DNA of 64,000 bases from Osedax fenrisi (lineage: Eukaryota; Annelida; Polychaeta; Sabellida; Siboglinidae): NCBI GenBank assembly GCA_964019155.1, contig OZ025244.1:13971513-14035512 (forward strand), read 5' to 3'. Below are positions 11,740-25,183 of this stretch, piece by piece (the stretch's first letter is position 1; each line of letters opens with the position of its first letter). The translations under genes and the position numbers were made by a program. The notes below the pieces were generated by a model. It saw nothing but the letters and a program-made list of their open reading frames with translations, made no database searches and was not told the DNA's origin.

Positions 11740-13660
11740 TATATATATATATAATATATATTATATATATTATATATATATATCAAATATTAACTAGATC
11801 ATGTGAACAAGTGCACTATCAACATAATGTAGATATTTTGTATGGATATCGATTTTTAAATTGATACCATTCATAAACAGTTATTCTGATTTGATACTTA
11901 CATATTTAAATATAAAACTAGAATTAATTGCCATCTATTAATTATCATTTATACCAAGGATGTACGACGTACATTGTACGTATACAAATCTATAACTTCT
12001 ATAATTTATATGTAGGATATTAAAAAAATCGATATCATTTTTATTTTCACAAAGTATGTTTATAGACTATAACTTATAGTACATTTGTTCGCATTATACG
12101 ATTTCTTGCTACAAACTATTTGTATATATATTTATATGTGAAATATTAATAAGCTACCAGATTAAGTTACACATTATCAACGTGTATTACCTATTATAAT
12201 ATAATAGTGTAAACATATAATATATTCATTACGTAATGTACAATACATGTTATTCAATACACACATAACACATTGCCACTGCGATGAATGCACCACGTGG
12301 TTATAATAGACATACACACACGTGTTTAGTTAATATTCAATAGAAGGACATGATACAATATACAATAGCACACATCTCAGCGATTATATAACTACGAATA
12401 ATGAACAGGTATTACATAATAGCTATGTGGTGGTGTTGTTCTATAGTGTGTTATGCTACTGTATATAGTTTACTATAGTGAATTCATATAACACACTATT
12501 CATAGTTATAACCAGGTATCTGAAGACTAACATAAGTCCAGTTACAACAGAAACACGTATGTATGTGTGCGTGTGTATGTGTGTGTGCTTGTATGGTGTA
12601 TGTGTGTATGTTTATTAAATAATTATAAAATATATATATAGTAACAATGGAAATATAGAAAAGCGTATATGTTATAATACTTCTATTATGAGTTTTTCAA
12701 AACCATACATCCCCCAGTGATTGTAGAAGTTGGGATCTGTTATTTGTGCATGTATTTGTACATTATCACTCCTACTTATGGTAACTTACCACTTATATAT
12801 CAATTATCTTCAACTGGAATACTTTTATATATACATTATTATATTATACATTCTATATATTTTAATATATATATTATAGCGATACACATCTATATATTAT
12901 CTAAATATAATATAAAATGTTATATATATATATAACATATATTATAATATTTGTTGATTCACTCATGCATTGATTATTTCAATATCATATATTTAATTTG
13001 ATGTGATTACTATTTTATTTTAGATTTTTTTTTAATTTTGTATTTCTTATAAATATATTATTAAAAATATGAATTTATTTATAAATTCGATTTGAATGAT
13101 GATTTGATTTGAATTGATTTTAAATGATGTTTTTCTATATAATTTATTTTGACATTCTATATAATAAAATGTATATTTAATAATATGTTTATTCTAATTA
13201 TATTGATTTAAATTTAAATACTATTTTTTTCACAGAATTACTTATAAAATTAAAATATGTAGGGACTATAATTAAATATAATTAAATCATTCAAGCGTAA
13301 ATTAAAAGTGTATAAAAATATGAATTAGCCAACTTGATTTAAATAATTAATCATATAATTGTATATAACTATTATTAGTTATTATTAGTATCTATAATTT
13401 GATATATATATTAATACCATTAATGATGTATTTGTTAAAGGGGAAGCACTACATTCGCGGGTTTACATGTAAATAGATATGAAAATGACTAGTTTTAAAA
13501 ACTCACCAACTTGAAATAATTTTAAATATGTTTACATAATGTTTTCGCATTTCCAATAATGACCATTAATTGTCATTTCGAGAAGCGTGTCACACACTAG
13601 ACCACGCCTACTTCCTGAATACATAACGCCCACTTTAACTAACCACGCATCCATTCCATC
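11740..13660. other. AT-rich non-coding stretch
   Basis: No gene recognised. Contains a GT-rich patch near 12555-12610 and AT-rich simple sequence. The last 90 bp before the C2 exon (CCACGCC, ACGCCCAC) are GC-richer. Confidence 0.4.
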
Positions 13661-13666
13661 TCGCAG

Positions 13667-13716
13667 GAAGGGTTCGCCTAGTTTGACAGCTGATAAGCGT
13701 GTTCTTCAAGTGAGAA
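13667..13716 (+). CDS. C2-domain exon a (first beta strand)
   Basis: Acceptor CTCGCAG, then 50 nt in phase 2 ending at a consensus donor AGAA|GTAAGT. The frame reads TADKRVLQVR, the opening strand of a C2 domain, and joins in phase 1 to the exon at 14066. The frame is open for about 35 codons upstream of the acceptor but has no ATG, so I treat it as an internal exon. Confidence 0.55.
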
Positions 13717-13821
13717 GTAAGTAGCATTAATTATATACCTAGCTCTCCACACACAGCAGATGTACGTGGTGTGCGCAATTACCAGGTATATTTAAACATA
13801 TCTACGTACATACTCACACAC

Positions 13822-13882
<61 letters not shown>

Positions 13883-14065
13883 TATATATTTATATATATA
13901 TTATAAATAATATTCATTAAATACTGATAAATTAAATATCATTACACCACAGTTAACATATACATACACATGATATAATATTCATACATATATGTATAGT
14001 TAACCTAATTAACCCGCTAGTGATAACATACAAATCGTATAATAACGTATACACACCATCCGCAG

Positions 14066-14130
14066 TAATAGAAGTCAGACAGTTCCGGTATCGAGTGAAG
14101 TCGGATTGTTACGGTGATACTTTCATAAAG
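14066..14130 (+). CDS. C2-domain exon b
   Basis: Acceptor CATCCGCAG, 65 nt, donor AAG|GTTACT. With the A carried from exon a it encodes IIEVRQFRYRVKS.CYGDTFIK, matching the C2 pattern of a strand, a short loop and an Asp-x-(Tyr/Phe)-(Val/Ile)-Lys calcium-loop/strand segment. Ends in phase 0. Confidence 0.6.
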
Positions 14131-14850
14131 GTTACTATCAATCATGTGTACATACGTACACATATGCAGATACACATAGATGCACACACACGAACGCATA
14201 TATAGATACAAACGCATGCGTACACACATATGCGTGGACATGTTCATGCGTGCATGAATGCATTCAACACATCCATACATGGATGATTTATATTGATGTA
14301 CAATATATTGTTCTAACTTATATATATATATGTGTGTGTGTGTATTTGTATGTGTGTTTGTGTCTGTGTGTATCAATATATGATTTTATCATATAGAAGA
14401 GAATATAATATTAGCGTATTGAATATATAATGTATAAGTGATACCAGATATATCTTGTATCATCATTATCATCACTACAACACCCATGTATTATGTTCAT
14501 CGTTATCCCATAGCACGTCTACATACACATGTATAAGTACGTGTATAATGTTGCCTATATTAAGATAGTAGGACACCCGTATGGTACGACGTGCCCCTAC
14601 AGTGTAACATGGTAAACATGTATGATACTATTGTACACCTAGTCATGCATACAACTGTACCGCGAACACCACACGAACAATAGACATGATATACAATGAT
14701 AGAAAACATCAAAGTGTTATATTTAGAACCAATAAGAATCACACTATTTGTATTCAAACTTATTTTATTACAACCAACAATAATAAAAACTTATAATGAA
14801 TAATAATTGTAATGATTATTATTTTCACTAACCACAGACATCCACCACAG

Positions 14851-14957
14851 CTATCACTGTTCCCCGGGGGTATACACTTCGAGGGAGTGGACGTAAGACA
14901 AACATCTGCAGTGACCACAAAGGACGGAGTGTCTGAATACAATCAGACCTTTGTTTG
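14851..14957 (+). CDS. C2-domain exon c
   Basis: Acceptor CCACCACAG, 107 nt, consensus donor TTTG|GTAAGC. It encodes LSLFPGG, then RQTSAVTTKDG and EYNQTFV, matching the C2 core in which a lipid-facing loop is followed by K/R-T-x-V and N-x-x-F. Exons a-c together make about two thirds of a C2 domain (calcium/phospholipid or protein binding). The exon ends in phase 2. The next exon is uncertain: two duplicated candidates are listed at 15135 and 18347. Whether these exons belong to the PDZ-DH-PH gene 5.7 kb downstream is not settled. Confidence 0.6.
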
Positions 14958-15028
14958 GTAAGCATTACTACTGCAGCCTCACATTCCCATATTCCGTGTA
15001 CTACATCTATATAGCTATATATCCCTAT

Positions 15029-15165
15029 GTGTATGTGTATCACATTCCATCTCTATATATATCTCGCTTTCACTGTTCACATATCCATACATGTATGTGT
15101 GTGATATACTTAGCAGTATCTTCCTCTTGTTGCAGGGCACAGATTAACATTGGACTATGTTTTTC
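15029..15165 (+). repeat. Duplicated intron end and exon-like segment, copy 1
   Basis: The segment TCACATTCCATCTCTATATA ... TGCAG recurs at 18251-18346, interrupted there by the hAT insertion on its left. After the shared AG acceptor the sequences diverge but keep CAG.TT..C..TGGA.TATGT. From exon c in phase 2 this copy reads about ten codons to a TAA, immediately followed by AATAAA, so it could be a relic or an alternative terminal exon. Confidence 0.5.
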
Positions 15166-15606
15166 TTAATAAATATACCATTATAATGAAGTACACAAAT
15201 TTTTTTTAATTTTTATTAATCTAAGGTCACACGACAGCCTCGTTAAGTTTAACATGTAGTTAGATACAAATTTTACATTATAAAAATAAATTATAAAAAA
15301 ATAAGTATTTGAAACCTTTGTTATGAATAATTTGTTATCAAATTTTAACACTATTTATTTTATAATAATGGAATAGAAAATATAAAAATAGAATTAAAAA
15401 AAAAATTTCCTGGAAATTTCTTGGAATTTTAACAGTACATGTAAAAATTAGTAAAAAATGATTGACATGTCGTGTCGTGTATGTCGTGTCGTAAAAAATG
15501 ACTCAAAAAAAATGGAGTATACATATATTCTTAGAATTTCAATAACTATAAGATGCGATGTGTCCAAAAAAACTTTGTTTTCTATGATAACCTTTAGTGT
15601 GCATGT

Positions 15607-15614
15607 ATCACATT
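15607..15614 (+). repeat. hAT target-site duplication, left copy (ATCACATT)
   Basis: Identical to 18250-18257 on the other side of the element. An 8-bp duplication is the hAT hallmark. Confidence 0.9.
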
Positions 15615-15879
15615 TAGGGGCGTCGGAACGATATTTTGTATGGGGGGGGCTATTTATTTCTGTTATATTATATATCCTATTATTTATTACTAATATAATT
15701 ACTAACTATATCTTATTAATATCGTATACCTCTTTAGTCTATGTTAACCCTTTAATATGGAATTAATAATATTTAATTTGTATAACAATGAGTAGGAATA
15801 TATTAGAAAATAAATAATAAACATTACATAATTTATTATTATATAAATATAGATTTTTATTTATAAATATACCCATCTC

Positions 15880-17800
15880 AATTGTGTGAATTATTTTTTG
15901 ATTGATATTTGCCAATACTAATGCATTTAATCTACTATCTAGCATAGTAGATCGTAACAACGTATTTATTATTCGTAGCTTACTAAATCCACGCTAACAT
16001 GACACAGAACTTGAGGGGTAAACCAATAAAATGTGATCTAATCTCTTATGCCAGAAAATATTTTTTGAATTTTAGGAGATTGTTCCCTCATGTATATGTT
16101 TATCCTCATCAGATAGTGTTGAACATATTGATTGATTTGGACATATGGAAATTCGATCTTTCAATCGTTAATTCTTCATACATTTTTTAATAACATCTGT
16201 TTAGTGTAGAAAATTAATAGGATTAATAAGATTAATCTAAAAAAACAAACCTTTTTTTCATGAATTATATTATTTGTAATAATGATTACTTTAATTTATA
16301 AGAATGTATAAATAATATTTTCTTAGTATAAAATGTGGTTATAATTTTCATTATTATGGAATCAAACAACTCAGTATATTTTATTCTGTAAATACTAATG
16401 ATAAAGTATATTAACTTATTAACTGATAATATCTAATCACATGTTTATATTAACATAACATTAACAATTTTATATTATTTTATCTAGATGAGGTACCTTA
16501 CATAGTCTTTTAAACTTTCATTACTATTCATCTCATACATATTTATAATAATTTATATTATATGTCTTATTATTATTCTCTGAATTAGATATACTTAGAT
16601 ATACTTAGAAAATTAAATTAGATATATTTAAAATAAAAATAAATTATATAATATTTTATTATTAATATTTATTATAAGCTATTTTGTATTTTATAAAATG
16701 TTTTATATAATATGTTTATAAAAGTATGTTATTAACCTTGAATCAATATAAAAACTTGTATATATAAAATATAAAATACTTTTGTTTCTATATCTTCAAT
16801 GAATGTGTGCAAATTATTTCTATCATTATTCAATTTAATTAGAATCATCTTTACTATTATCTGATCCTTTATGTTTAGTTATTATTTTTATTATGATTAG
16901 GTATATATAATTATAATCATATATGCTTTCAAGTATATTTTTTATAAATGTTACCTTCAATAGTATGTGTTGGTATCATGAAAGCTTTCACCTTCATATC
17001 AAAGCTTTCAAATATAAAACTTTAAATATTCATAGAAAAAATATTTGACTTATTCATATTTTTTAATAATAAATTTACAATATATTTGTGGTCATTGGTA
17101 ATATAATCTAATTCTTTATATTATTTCAGTGCATCGATTAAACCACTATATAGATCTAATGTTGTTTTAATACATGATTTTCGCAGTCCATCTTGTTGGG
17201 CATATTGTTTTCAATTTCTTTGCTTTGTTATTATTAGTATTATATACATGATTTTCGCAGTCCATCTTGTTGGGCATATTGGTTTCAATTTCTTTGCTTT
17301 GTTATTAGGTATAATGTACTATACCTAATTAGGTATAATCCTATTAGTATTATATACAATCAGGAATTTTATCGTTTGTTCATATAATAATCCCACATCA
17401 TGAACCACTCTCAAGGCTTTTCTTATATTTATATTATTATCTAATGATTATGCTATTCAGTTTGTGCGATGAGCTCCACAATATGTATACAAAGTTAATG
17501 GCTGTCTAGTCATTAGTATAGTCTTTACACTATTATATTGACCAGACATATTAGCTGCACCGTCATATGACTGTCTTCTTAATTTAGAAATAGGCAAGTT
17601 AAGATGTTAAAGTTCAGATAATATTAAATTTGCTATATTTAAGTTGTATCCTCAGTCATATTGCATATTAATATGCATATTTCTTTAATTTATAGTTTTT
17701 ATGCAAATATCGAACCATCAAAATGTCCTGCTCACTTCCGGATATATCTTGAATTCCTTCACATTGAATTGAGAAACTTACATTAATATCTTATAATCAA
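15880..17800 (-). pseudogene. hAT transposase remnant (ZMYM/TTF-type family)
   Basis: On the minus strand, from about 17800 down, fragments read ISGSEQDILMVRYLHKNYK, then LRRQSYDGAANMSGQYNSV (about 17540-17590; the YDGAxNMSG block is diagnostic of this hAT family) and TLYTYCGAHRTN. Near 15910-15985 lies the C-terminal dimerisation block LRSTMLDSRLNALVLANIN. Stops and shifts separate the pieces, so no full protein is made. In intact relatives this enzyme cuts and pastes the element through an RNase-H-like domain that is split by a helical insertion. Confidence 0.75.
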
Positions 17801-17905
17801 ATATTGAATAATTTAGATTTATATAGTTGAATAATTTCATTCTAAATATCACCAGATAACAAGTATCTCTCAGAGATTATCTCATGAATATTATCATAGT
17901 TCATG

Positions 17906-18195
17906 GATGGGGGGGGGGAGGCAAACAATACATAGCCCCCCCCCATATGTTTGGTAAAATTCTTTAGAAAAAATGTTTATTAACAAAGACAATATACTAG
18001 ATTTAATATATATAAAATTTATTAATACACATTTCATGGGGGGGGGCAAACAATACTTAGCCCCCCCCATATGTTTGGTAAAATTCTTTAGAAATTTTTT
18101 TTATTAACAAAGACAATATACCTGATTTAATATATATAAAATTTATTAATACACATTTCATGGGGGGGGCAAAACATACTTAGCCCCCCCCATAT
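17906..18195. repeat. Subterminal tandem repeat of about 125 bp inside the hAT element
   Basis: Units start CATGGGGGGG at about 17906, 18036 and 18159. Each contains GGCAAA.AATAC.TAGCCCCCCC, so the G run and C run can pair as a short hairpin. The first two units are complete and the third is cut off by the element end. Confidence 0.8.
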
Positions 18196-18249
18196 TTTTG
18201 AATGGGGGGGTCCGATACCCCCCGCCCCCCCCCTGTTCCGACGCCCCTA

Positions 18250-18257
18250 ATCACATT
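18250..18257 (+). repeat. hAT target-site duplication, right copy (ATCACATT)
   Basis: Matches 15607-15614 exactly. Confidence 0.9.
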
Positions 18258-18346
18258 CCATCTCTATATATATCTCGCTTTCACTGTGCACCTATCCATA
18301 CATGTATGTGTGTGATATACTTAGCAGCATCTCCTCTCGCTGCAGT

Positions 18347-18400
18347 GCCGCTGGGGCCAGTTGCTCTGGAATATGTCTGGGATTGGCCAACGTAAACATA
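18347..18400 (+). CDS. Candidate continuation exon of the C2 gene (frame ambiguous)
   Basis: Follows the acceptor CGCTGCAG of the second duplicated segment, and a possible donor is CCAAC|GTAAAC at about 18391. The frame TGC CGC TGG reads LLWNMSGIGQRKHILAEIKL, resembling the closing strands of a C2 domain (V-W-D ... G-x-x-x-L). It is not in phase with exon c's GTAAGC donor. The in-phase frame reads without a match. A lost base, an unseen intermediate exon or a non-functional copy could each explain this. Confidence 0.3.
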
Positions 18401-19267
18401 TTCTAGCTGAGATCAAGCTCAGCAATATTTCTAATAACATCCTTATTTTATTTTCGAATATTTTCAAATATTTAAAATATAATTAGGTTTCTAAATTAGA
18501 AATTACTTACTTATAATTTGATTATTAAAGGAAGTACATAAATGTACATAGGATATCTATATAGTTTCTGAAATCCCATTTAATTTCAAGTAGAATTAAT
18601 AGATAATATTTGTATAATAAGTTAACACAAGATAACTAAAGTGTTATATTCAGGGTACTAATTATTTTTTTTTATTTTTTTTTCAAATATATTTTAAATA
18701 TTAGTAGAAATTACATAATTATACTATAATATAGTTTCTAATATTATATTAAATTTAAGTTAAATTATATTATTATTATCATTAGTTTATTATATTATTA
18801 AATTTATTCTTATTAACACTTTATTCTTATTAACACATATTTATGATGATATTAGTAATTATTGATATAAATATGAATTGGTAGATGCATATTATTCATT
18901 TAATATATTATATTATAAGATAGTTTAAAATATCATAATAATATCATTAAATATTAGTATAACATAATTAAATTTATAAATAATATATAAAAACAACATT
19001 AGTAAATATCGAAGTAATATTCGTTGAATATATTAAATATTTAATTAGTATCACTAAAGTAAATATTAATAAAATGTATGTTATTCAGTGACATACTATT
19101 AATTAGGATATCTATATAGTTTCTAGATATAATACATAATATGTGTATAATATGATAACACAATAATACGTAAAATGTTATGAAATATAATTCTATTCTA
19201 ATTCTATTTATTATTAAATCAAAACTAATAACACTATTAGTAATTATATACAATTAATAAAATCGAT

Positions 19268-19345
19268 AGGGTTAAGAGGTTAAATTGCTCTATTCAACAC
19301 AGAAGTCCTGCAGGATATGGCTTCAATTCCCTTTGGAGGCATATT
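19268..19345 (+). repeat. tRNA-like sequence, probably a second SINE head or tRNA pseudogene
   Basis: GGTTAAGAGGTTAAATTGCTC then AACACAGAAGTCCTG and GGCTTCAATTCCC mimic A-box, anticodon-arm and B-box order. The stems are imperfect and it is unrelated to the main SINE family here, so a functional tRNA is unlikely. Confidence 0.35.
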
Positions 19346-19660
19346 TATGTATTTTATAATATATATTTTTTTTTATATAAATAATATTACTATTTAGTAA
19401 ATAGTATTTACTAGAAATTATGTTGAAGACTTTTAAGAGGAAAAAGCATCAATTGTATAAAATGAAACATAAAACTAAAATTCTATTTAATATTAATATT
19501 ATTATTTAATATTTTATTAACATATATATTAAAAATAGTATATATTATGAAATATATTGAACTGGAAATTATTTTGAACCCATTTACTGGGTGTTAATTA
19601 TTGTATATTATATATATATATTATTATTATTATTATTATCAGATTTAGGTACAAGTACCT

Positions 19661-19702
19661 GGGTAATTGTAGAAGCATTGCTGCTTGTCGAGACAATTAC
19701 CC
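19661..19702 (+). repeat. Short hairpin repeat GGGTAATTGT...ACAATTACCC
   Basis: Perfect 10-bp arms around a 22-nt loop containing AGCATTGCTGCTT, preceded by (TTA)n and CAGATTTAGG. A reverse-oriented diverged relative lies at about 51136-51177 next to (AAT)n. Confidence 0.55.
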
Positions 19703-20157
19703 TTCAATTACCCTTTCATTACCTATATATATATATTATAAATTATATACATCTATATATAGTATTATTATATATTATAATAATACAACTATGGAGATTC
19801 GTTACAATGGCTTAATCTGAAGGTATTGGGGACATAGCATTATTTGTATTCTTGTGATATATCAACAATTGATCATTGTTATGACCTTCTGATGATCTTG
19901 ATCGTGACCGGATGACCTCCCCTACTAGTTACATTGTGAGAATATTCTAGATCATGTTAACCTTACATGCATAATACGTGGTCACAGTAATTATAAGGGG
20001 AACTATTTGCAAGTATTATTCATATATTACATCAAATATTGTATCAATAAGATATATATATGTATGTAAATTTATTAGAATGTATTATTAAGATGTATTT
20101 TATGTTATTATTTATGTAATAAATTACATTAATACCAAATATATGACTTGTAAATAG

Positions 20158-20189
<32 letters not shown>

Positions 20190-20369
20190 TTTATATATTA
20201 ATGAAGATTTAGAATGACAAATATAAATGATTATTTTTATTTTATTTTTGTTTATATATAATTATATATAGTTATCATTATAAACAAAACACTTCTAATA
20301 CATGATTAACTATTATTAATATTATATTGGTTTATACACAATATTAAAACAGTATTATATAATCAATAT

Positions 20370-20640
20370 GGCTGTCAAACACGCCCTATGTTACGCCTAC
20401 TATACACACAGCTATCCGAACAGCTATTAACACATATAACTATAAAACACGCCCCTAATCACTAAATGTCACTCACTCTCCATGGTGTTAATCCGTTATG
20501 TAATAGTCAGCCTCTTCCTCTAGTGTGAAAGTCCGTGACACATACACACCCATACATACATACACACGTACAGTGTACGTGTACAGTGTACGTACACACC
20601 CACACATACACACACACGTATATGCTATCATGTTTATCTT
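20370..20640 (+). promoter_or_regulatory. Candidate promoter/5' region of the PDZ-DH-PH gene
   Basis: A GC-richer islet with ACACGCCCTATG and ACACGCCCCTAATC lies 200-300 bp upstream of the first identified exon. It is followed by a CA/GT-rich patch with the palindrome GTACAGTGTACGTGTACAGTG. No TATA box or transcription start can be fixed. Confidence 0.3.
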
Positions 20641-20666
20641 CTATTATTATTATTATTATTTCACAG

Positions 20667-20741
20667 GGACATAGAAGGACATATCTGTTGTTCTGTTGAT
20701 GTTCTTACAATGAATTTATTCCAGAAAAGTAAATCTAAAAA
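20667..20741 (+). CDS. RhoGEF exon 1 (first identified)
   Basis: Acceptor TTTCACAG, donor AAAAA|GTTAGA, ends in phase 2. The frame contains ATG at 20710 (M-N-L-F-Q-K-S-K) and is also open back to the acceptor, so it may be a 5'-UTR/start exon or an internal exon. Confidence 0.6.
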
Positions 20742-23700
20742 GTTAGAAATATATATTTAATTATACGTATACATATATTGGAAAATTGTATAGAAGTGCA
20801 TAATTTGTAATGTTTCAATGAGATGTTTGATGGATATGTTTAACAACAAATTAAATCTTATAAATTATTACATATATTGTTACTATATTATATCATTATT
20901 ACCTATAGGTTATATATATATATATATATATCATTTGAATAAGTTTAATATGTTATTATATACTTATAATACTATTTTTCTTTAATAAATACGTCTATAG
21001 AATAAGAAGTTTGGGATGCCTTACTTTTAGAATGAAGAATTTAATTCGCAACAAAAATCAGATAAAGGTTTGTAAAAATTTATATATTTATTGTTATTTT
21101 TATTGTTATTTTAATTTGGGGGAGTCATTTAATCCCATCCAGGAACTTAGATGACGTTTTCACTTATAACCATATATGGATCTTATGTCCCTTCGAAGCC
21201 GCTCTCATGTTAAGGCATCCATGATTTTAACGAGAGCCGATAATTTATGTATACACAATTATATCAGATCACTTCTAAATAATATTGTAAGACCCATTTT
21301 ATAAATTAATTAATGGTCCGGACGAGGCTCGCGCGAGACACCCGCGTCCTACTGCTTGTGTGTCTGACGCCTTAGCCAACTGAGCCATATATATATCATA
21401 ACTATATTAAACCCAGATATATAGATATGCCATACTTATACCTTACTTATATATTCAGGAGTTAGAGGAGACTTATTATTTCAGTAAAGAGAATGATCAC
21501 CTCTCTTCAGCATCTCCTAGCAAGAGAACAGCCTCCACTCCGTATTCACTCGATGTTAATATTCAAATATACACACATAAACTATACACTTGTATAAATA
21601 AATAGTATATTATGTATAACACATATTATCATAAGGATGTGCTGTTTGTAGATGGAGAGTAGGATTAGTAATGTATGCTATGCTTAACATAGCAAGTTAA
21701 CATTCCACTTATTTATCTATATTTATATATGTTTATAACTTTTAATTAAGATGTTTATTAACAATTTAAATTTATTGTATACACTAAGTTGATAATATAT
21801 ATTTATATTTAACTATGACTAATTGAGAAATACAATATGGGTATATTGTTAATATGTCAATATTTATCATTACTGACTTAAGCCCTAGCTAGAATGACCT
21901 CAGTGAAGTCAAGGTCAGTTAGATAATATCTATACGGTCAGTTGATACAGTACATAGCTAAAATGGTTAACTATTAAACTGACCATGTTACAACAATCAT
22001 GGCCTAACTTATGTTGTAAGCACAACATGTTGCATTACCTATACTTACAGGTACATAATGTAGTGCTAAACACTACTAGCTGATGAACAGATGGGTGTAG
22101 CATATCATACTGTTATATACAATATAATATACTACAATGCTATATAATTTATAATATGTTATACTTAACTTCCTAGCTTAATATAATGTACATCTTACCG
22201 TAATTTATCATTCCCCAAAATCTTATTCTAGTTTATTCTTCGATGAATTTCATTATTTCATCCATAATCTTCATTCATATTCAGCCTGTTTATCAATATT
22301 TCTTGATGATTTAAACTATAACTTTACTTCTCCTATCTATTCCTATAGTGACTTAAAACTTTTAAGTAAGTCTCTTTCATTGTGTCAATATATACTATTA
22401 ACCATTCACTCTAGTGGTAATATACTTGCTATTGTATTTACACCCCTTTACAACCCCCTTATTGGATGTATTATTCCTGTATATACATCCATTCTACAAA
22501 TTTAAATAATACTGAATTATGATCATAATATATTTATATTTATTATCTAATTCATAAATATTAAGGGATGCATATGTCATCATGAATAATTTAATTCTAT
22601 TGATCTACCAAGTTTTGTGAATAACATCAACAATGACCTTTATTTACCTACTTCCCTTTGTCCTTAACTCCTAAAATCCATTCTATAAAATAGTAAAAAT
22701 TATATGCAACTATTAAAACTTCTTTAAGTAATGGCTACCCTTTTGCTACCTGGTTCTCACAAGAACTTTAAATCTTTGAGTAGATATTTCAGAACTTAGA
22801 GACGATATTTCTTAAAAATCCTTACACTAAATGATCTCTATCACTGACCAAGAAAAACAATATATCTCATTCACAATCCATCTACTATAACCAAAAGATC
22901 CTCACTGATCCTGACTGATCTACACTGATCCTCACATATTATTTAAACTAGCAAATAAAATTATCTCTTCCAAGTGAAAATTCGTTCTTATTTTAATGAA
23001 CATATCCAGATATACTCGCTATTCGAAAATAGCTTAATAAATCATTAATTATATTATCCTACTCCACCTATACTCTTCCTATTTTCTCAATTGCCCCTTC
23101 TATTGACTTATTAAATATAATCATTAGCCCTTCCCTATCTGATTTAATTGACATATTCATGAAATCGCACAGAATACCCCCTAATACTCCCCAACCTATC
23201 TCCTTATATCATAATCTATTCTCCTAGGTTCTGTTGATATTTTTATTTAAAAAAAATAGTTGACCAAATTATTTGTTTATTCTAAATAAAATATATTTCT
23301 TTTTAAGATACAATCTAATAGGAAATACTAAACTATATATATATATATATATATATATAAAACTACCTTTACCTATCAGATATGTATACCGCGAGTGGAA
23401 CACGGCTACGGGTTCACATTACGAGGTTGTAACCCGACCCGAGTGGGTAGACTACGTCGGTACGGTACGGCGGAACGGGCTGGCCTGAGAAGTGGCGATC
23501 ATGTGATGGCGATTAATGCAATCACTGCCCTCGATCTATCTGCCACTTCCCTCGCTACCATCGTCAGGTTCTCTATAATTATGTCGGTTTAATTATATGT
23601 ATATATAATGAGTAATATTAAGTAATCTTAAAAAACATATGAATACAAATAATAAACATCTATTTAACATAACTGTGTATAGCTTGTATAATATTTGCCT

Positions 23701-25128
23701 ATATAACACTCTTTCCGAGAGAGAATTATTTATCAGCCTACATATTAAGTATTATAATTTACCCTTTTATTTAATATATATTAAAAAATAAAATTACATA
23801 TCAAATAATAACCTTATTTGGACTATTATTTAGTGAGATTTCTACTACTTAAGTTTTAGTAAATATTGAAATAAAAAGTTGCAAGTAAATATTTCATATT
23901 TTTCATGACATATTATTACATTCACATGCACATATTGATTGTTATTATTTTATTTTGTAATGTTATATTAATAATCTATTATACTCGCTAACTAACGCAA
24001 TATAAATGTAAGATCACATATAAACATGCCTTCATTTGTAATCCCTGATCTATGTTTTATACTAAATTTCTGACATACATAGATGTCTATAGACATTATA
24101 TTTGTGTGAAATGTATGAGAAAAGAGGTATAATAATGACATTTTTGATAATTATAGTATTATAATAAATTTAGTATCATTGGACAGATCAATACATTCTA
24201 TAATATAAGTCGTATTTTAGTTTTTTCAATTTTTGATTAAAAAAAATTATGATACAAAATTCGCAACATAATTTGATACATATTTTATTTTGTGTTTTTT
24301 GAATTATAACTATTTTAATAATATATCTTTAATATATATGTTTATAAAAAAAGTGAAGACATTACATATTCAATGTTGTGTCAACATTGCATGCAAGAGC
24401 AACACTTTTAAATTAGTCAAAAGTAATGTTATACTATTTTTAATATTTAGTTCCTTATTAAATATTATATGTACTCTATACTAAACTTTGATGGATTATA
24501 GCTATAAGTTATACTTTTAAATTTCCTATGTGTGTTAAGTCAGGTATATATATAATATATTCAGTGAACTGTAACAATATGATAATATATCACCCAATTT
24601 AACCCCCAATTCACTATGTAGGAAGAGTAAAGAACAAGTGCATATAGAAGTTCAGAGATATTCTCGTGTGTCCCCTAAACATTACATAACTTCCACGATG
24701 ACTAATGTCCAGGCTAAGAATGTATCCGGCCTGAGTGGACGTCACAACCTGATTCAACAGTCTCCTGAGGGTATCAGCCAGTCTTCCACGAGTTCTCCAT
24801 CTTGTTGTACTACGCCTCACATCAAATGCAAAAGAGCTGCACTTCGTCCTAGAATAGTATTACAAAATCCCTCGGAAATACTTCTACAAAACTCTTTTAT
24901 AAATACACCCATGACAAAGATTCTACATGATGATATCACCGTAAATACGCCCACTTTGAATAAGACAATAGGAGGTGGTGTACTTCAGATTGATAACGAG
25001 GTAAAGAAAACCTCCTGCTCCAGACAAACAAAGCTGATCGATTTTCGGAATGTTCGGGTATTGAGATCAGCATCTATTTCTAAAAATATAATTAGTTATC
25101 TAAAAGGTTAGAAAAAGATAATATATAG

Positions 25129-25183
<55 letters not shown>

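Larger units (their letters stand above)
15615..18249 (-). mobile_element. hAT DNA transposon, complete ends, dead transposase
   Basis: Terminal inverted repeats TAGGGGCGTCGGAAC and GTTCCGACGCCCCTA bound 2635 bp, and the 8-bp duplication ATCACATT flanks it on both sides. The interior carries a minus-strand hAT transposase remnant and, at the right end, a three-unit subterminal tandem repeat rich in G and C runs. It inserted into the second copy of the duplicated segment described at 15029. Confidence 0.9.
18400..20370. other. AT-rich non-coding stretch
   Basis: No exon recognised. It holds a tRNA-like sequence (19268-19345), a short hairpin repeat (19661-19702) and simple AT sequence. Confidence 0.4.
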
